Shown here in pieces: positions 63,401-64,000 of a DNA stretch of 64,000 bases. The stretch is from assembly GCF_002443255.2 (NCBI RefSeq), contig NW_019211456.1, positions 35,465,795 to 35,529,794 of the forward strand, read 5' to 3'. The stretch comes from Varroa destructor (Eukaryota > Arthropoda > Arachnida > Mesostigmata > Varroidae). A program made the translations under genes and the position numbers. The number at the start of each line of letters is the position of its first letter. The stretch's first letter is position 1. The notes below the pieces were generated by a model. It did not search any database. It was not told the DNA's origin and saw nothing but the letters and a program-made list of their open reading frames with translations.

Positions 63401-64000
63401 TTACGTTAGTAGAAGGCGGTAGCGCAAAAACGAGTCGCGCTAGAAGTAAAGACGAGGCATATAGCCGCCGCCGCCGTCGTCGTCTACACTCAGACCTTTG
63501 GTTGGAAAAAGACGAAATGCCGGTACCGCCTGTTCCCCAACGCAATGGTTGTCTAGGCGAATACCGTGAATGGGGGTTTTAATGGGACGACAACGTTCTG
63601 CGGTTCTTGGACAGCGACTGAGGGAAGCGGAAAAATGGGGATACCGAAACCGTCCAATGGACAAACGCAACGCCTCCTCCCCAGAAATCTCCCTATGTTG
63701 TTCGAGGTATGTTGCAGCGATGGCCATGCCGCAGTTGCCGTCAGCACTCCCGAGACATACAACGTTCCGGTATCTTACCACTTGCCTGAGTATATACCGT
63801 AAGCTCCAGCTTCCCGGCCCCGTTTACCATCACTGTCGTAACTTCTAATTAACTGTACCAATGACAGCAACTGCAGCTATGTAACTACTGTAGCGACCTC
63901 CGCCGAAACACACCACGGTAACGCCAACGAAGTCACTGCTCACATCCCATGTCGCTGCAGCCAGTTCCAGCAAGTAAACACGGGAGCGAACCCCGTAACA
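60461..64000 (-). other. upstream intron of the thin-like gene, leaving the window
   Basis: No RING or B-box exon (no Cys/His-rich frame of suitable pattern) was found, so this 3.5 kb should be the start of an intron. It holds the SINE-like fragment at 61.84 kb and a GC-richer patch at 62.4-63.9 kb with a 218-codon plus-strand frame of unknown meaning. Confidence 0.65.
61841..61940 (+). mobile_element. possible tRNA-derived SINE fragment
   Basis: TAGCGCAGTGG (61843-61853) fits the RNA polymerase III A box. GGATTCGAATC (61930-61940) is close to a B box. Between them lies an expanded TA/TG microsatellite. The spacing is too long for an intact tRNA and there is no cloverleaf, so this would be a decayed SINE or tRNA pseudogene. 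Confidence 0.3.

Noticed and set aside
1..64000. CRISPR arrays, bacterial operons, rRNA or phage genes
   Set aside because: No regularly spaced repeats, ribosome binding sites or long uninterrupted genes; exon-intron structure is clear.

Overview
The window is eukaryotic nuclear DNA: about 40% GC, rich in microsatellites, with no bacterial-style gene packing. It is dominated by one intron-rich gene on the minus strand, running from about 60.5 kb down to 25.4 kb. The protein best matches the TRIM-NHL protein thin (Drosophila tn/abba, nematode nhl-1, related to vertebrate TRIM32), so the source is probably an arthropod. Compact coding exons in introns of up to 6 kb and mariner relics would fit a mite or other chelicerate, but I cannot fix the species from the sequence.

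The gene was rebuilt by hand as 18 consecutive coding exons. Every junction has a GT donor and an AG acceptor, and every reading phase carries across. Together they give 3366 nt, that is 1121 residues plus a stop. In order they encode a coiled coil that follows a B-box (exons at 60.4 and 57.2 kb), a conserved linker (56.0 to 55.0 kb), a charged helix (54.3 kb), a long Ser/Arg-rich disordered region (48.1 to 33.7 kb) and a complete six-repeat NHL propeller (28.2 to 25.4 kb). The RING and B-box exons are not in the window and must lie beyond position 64000.

The most interesting signal is at 40.08-39.30 kb. A stretch of 274 nt on the minus strand has no AG dinucleotide. It ends at an AG in the right phase to be an alternative acceptor for the exon at 39.3 kb. 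Using it shifts the frame, and the shifted frame stays open through that exon and the next two, stopping 14 codons into the first NHL exon. This predicts either a second, NHL-less isoform with a 291-residue tail or a poison-exon (AS-NMD) switch.

Other contents: one clear, internally deleted mariner transposase relic (minus, 33.1-32.6 kb), one shorter mariner relic (plus, 51.8-51.95 kb), a weaker mariner candidate (plus, 10.2-10.7 kb), a possible tRNA-derived SINE fragment (61.84-61.94 kb), strong intronic hairpins (26.95-27.01, 33.62 and 46.43 kb), an intronic CArg/SRF box (40.68 kb) and several microsatellites. The 25 kb downstream of the gene (1-25.4 kb) holds no gene I can recognise. It includes a stop-poor, GC-richer island at about 14.8-21 kb with open frames of up to 215 codons that have no recognisable domains.
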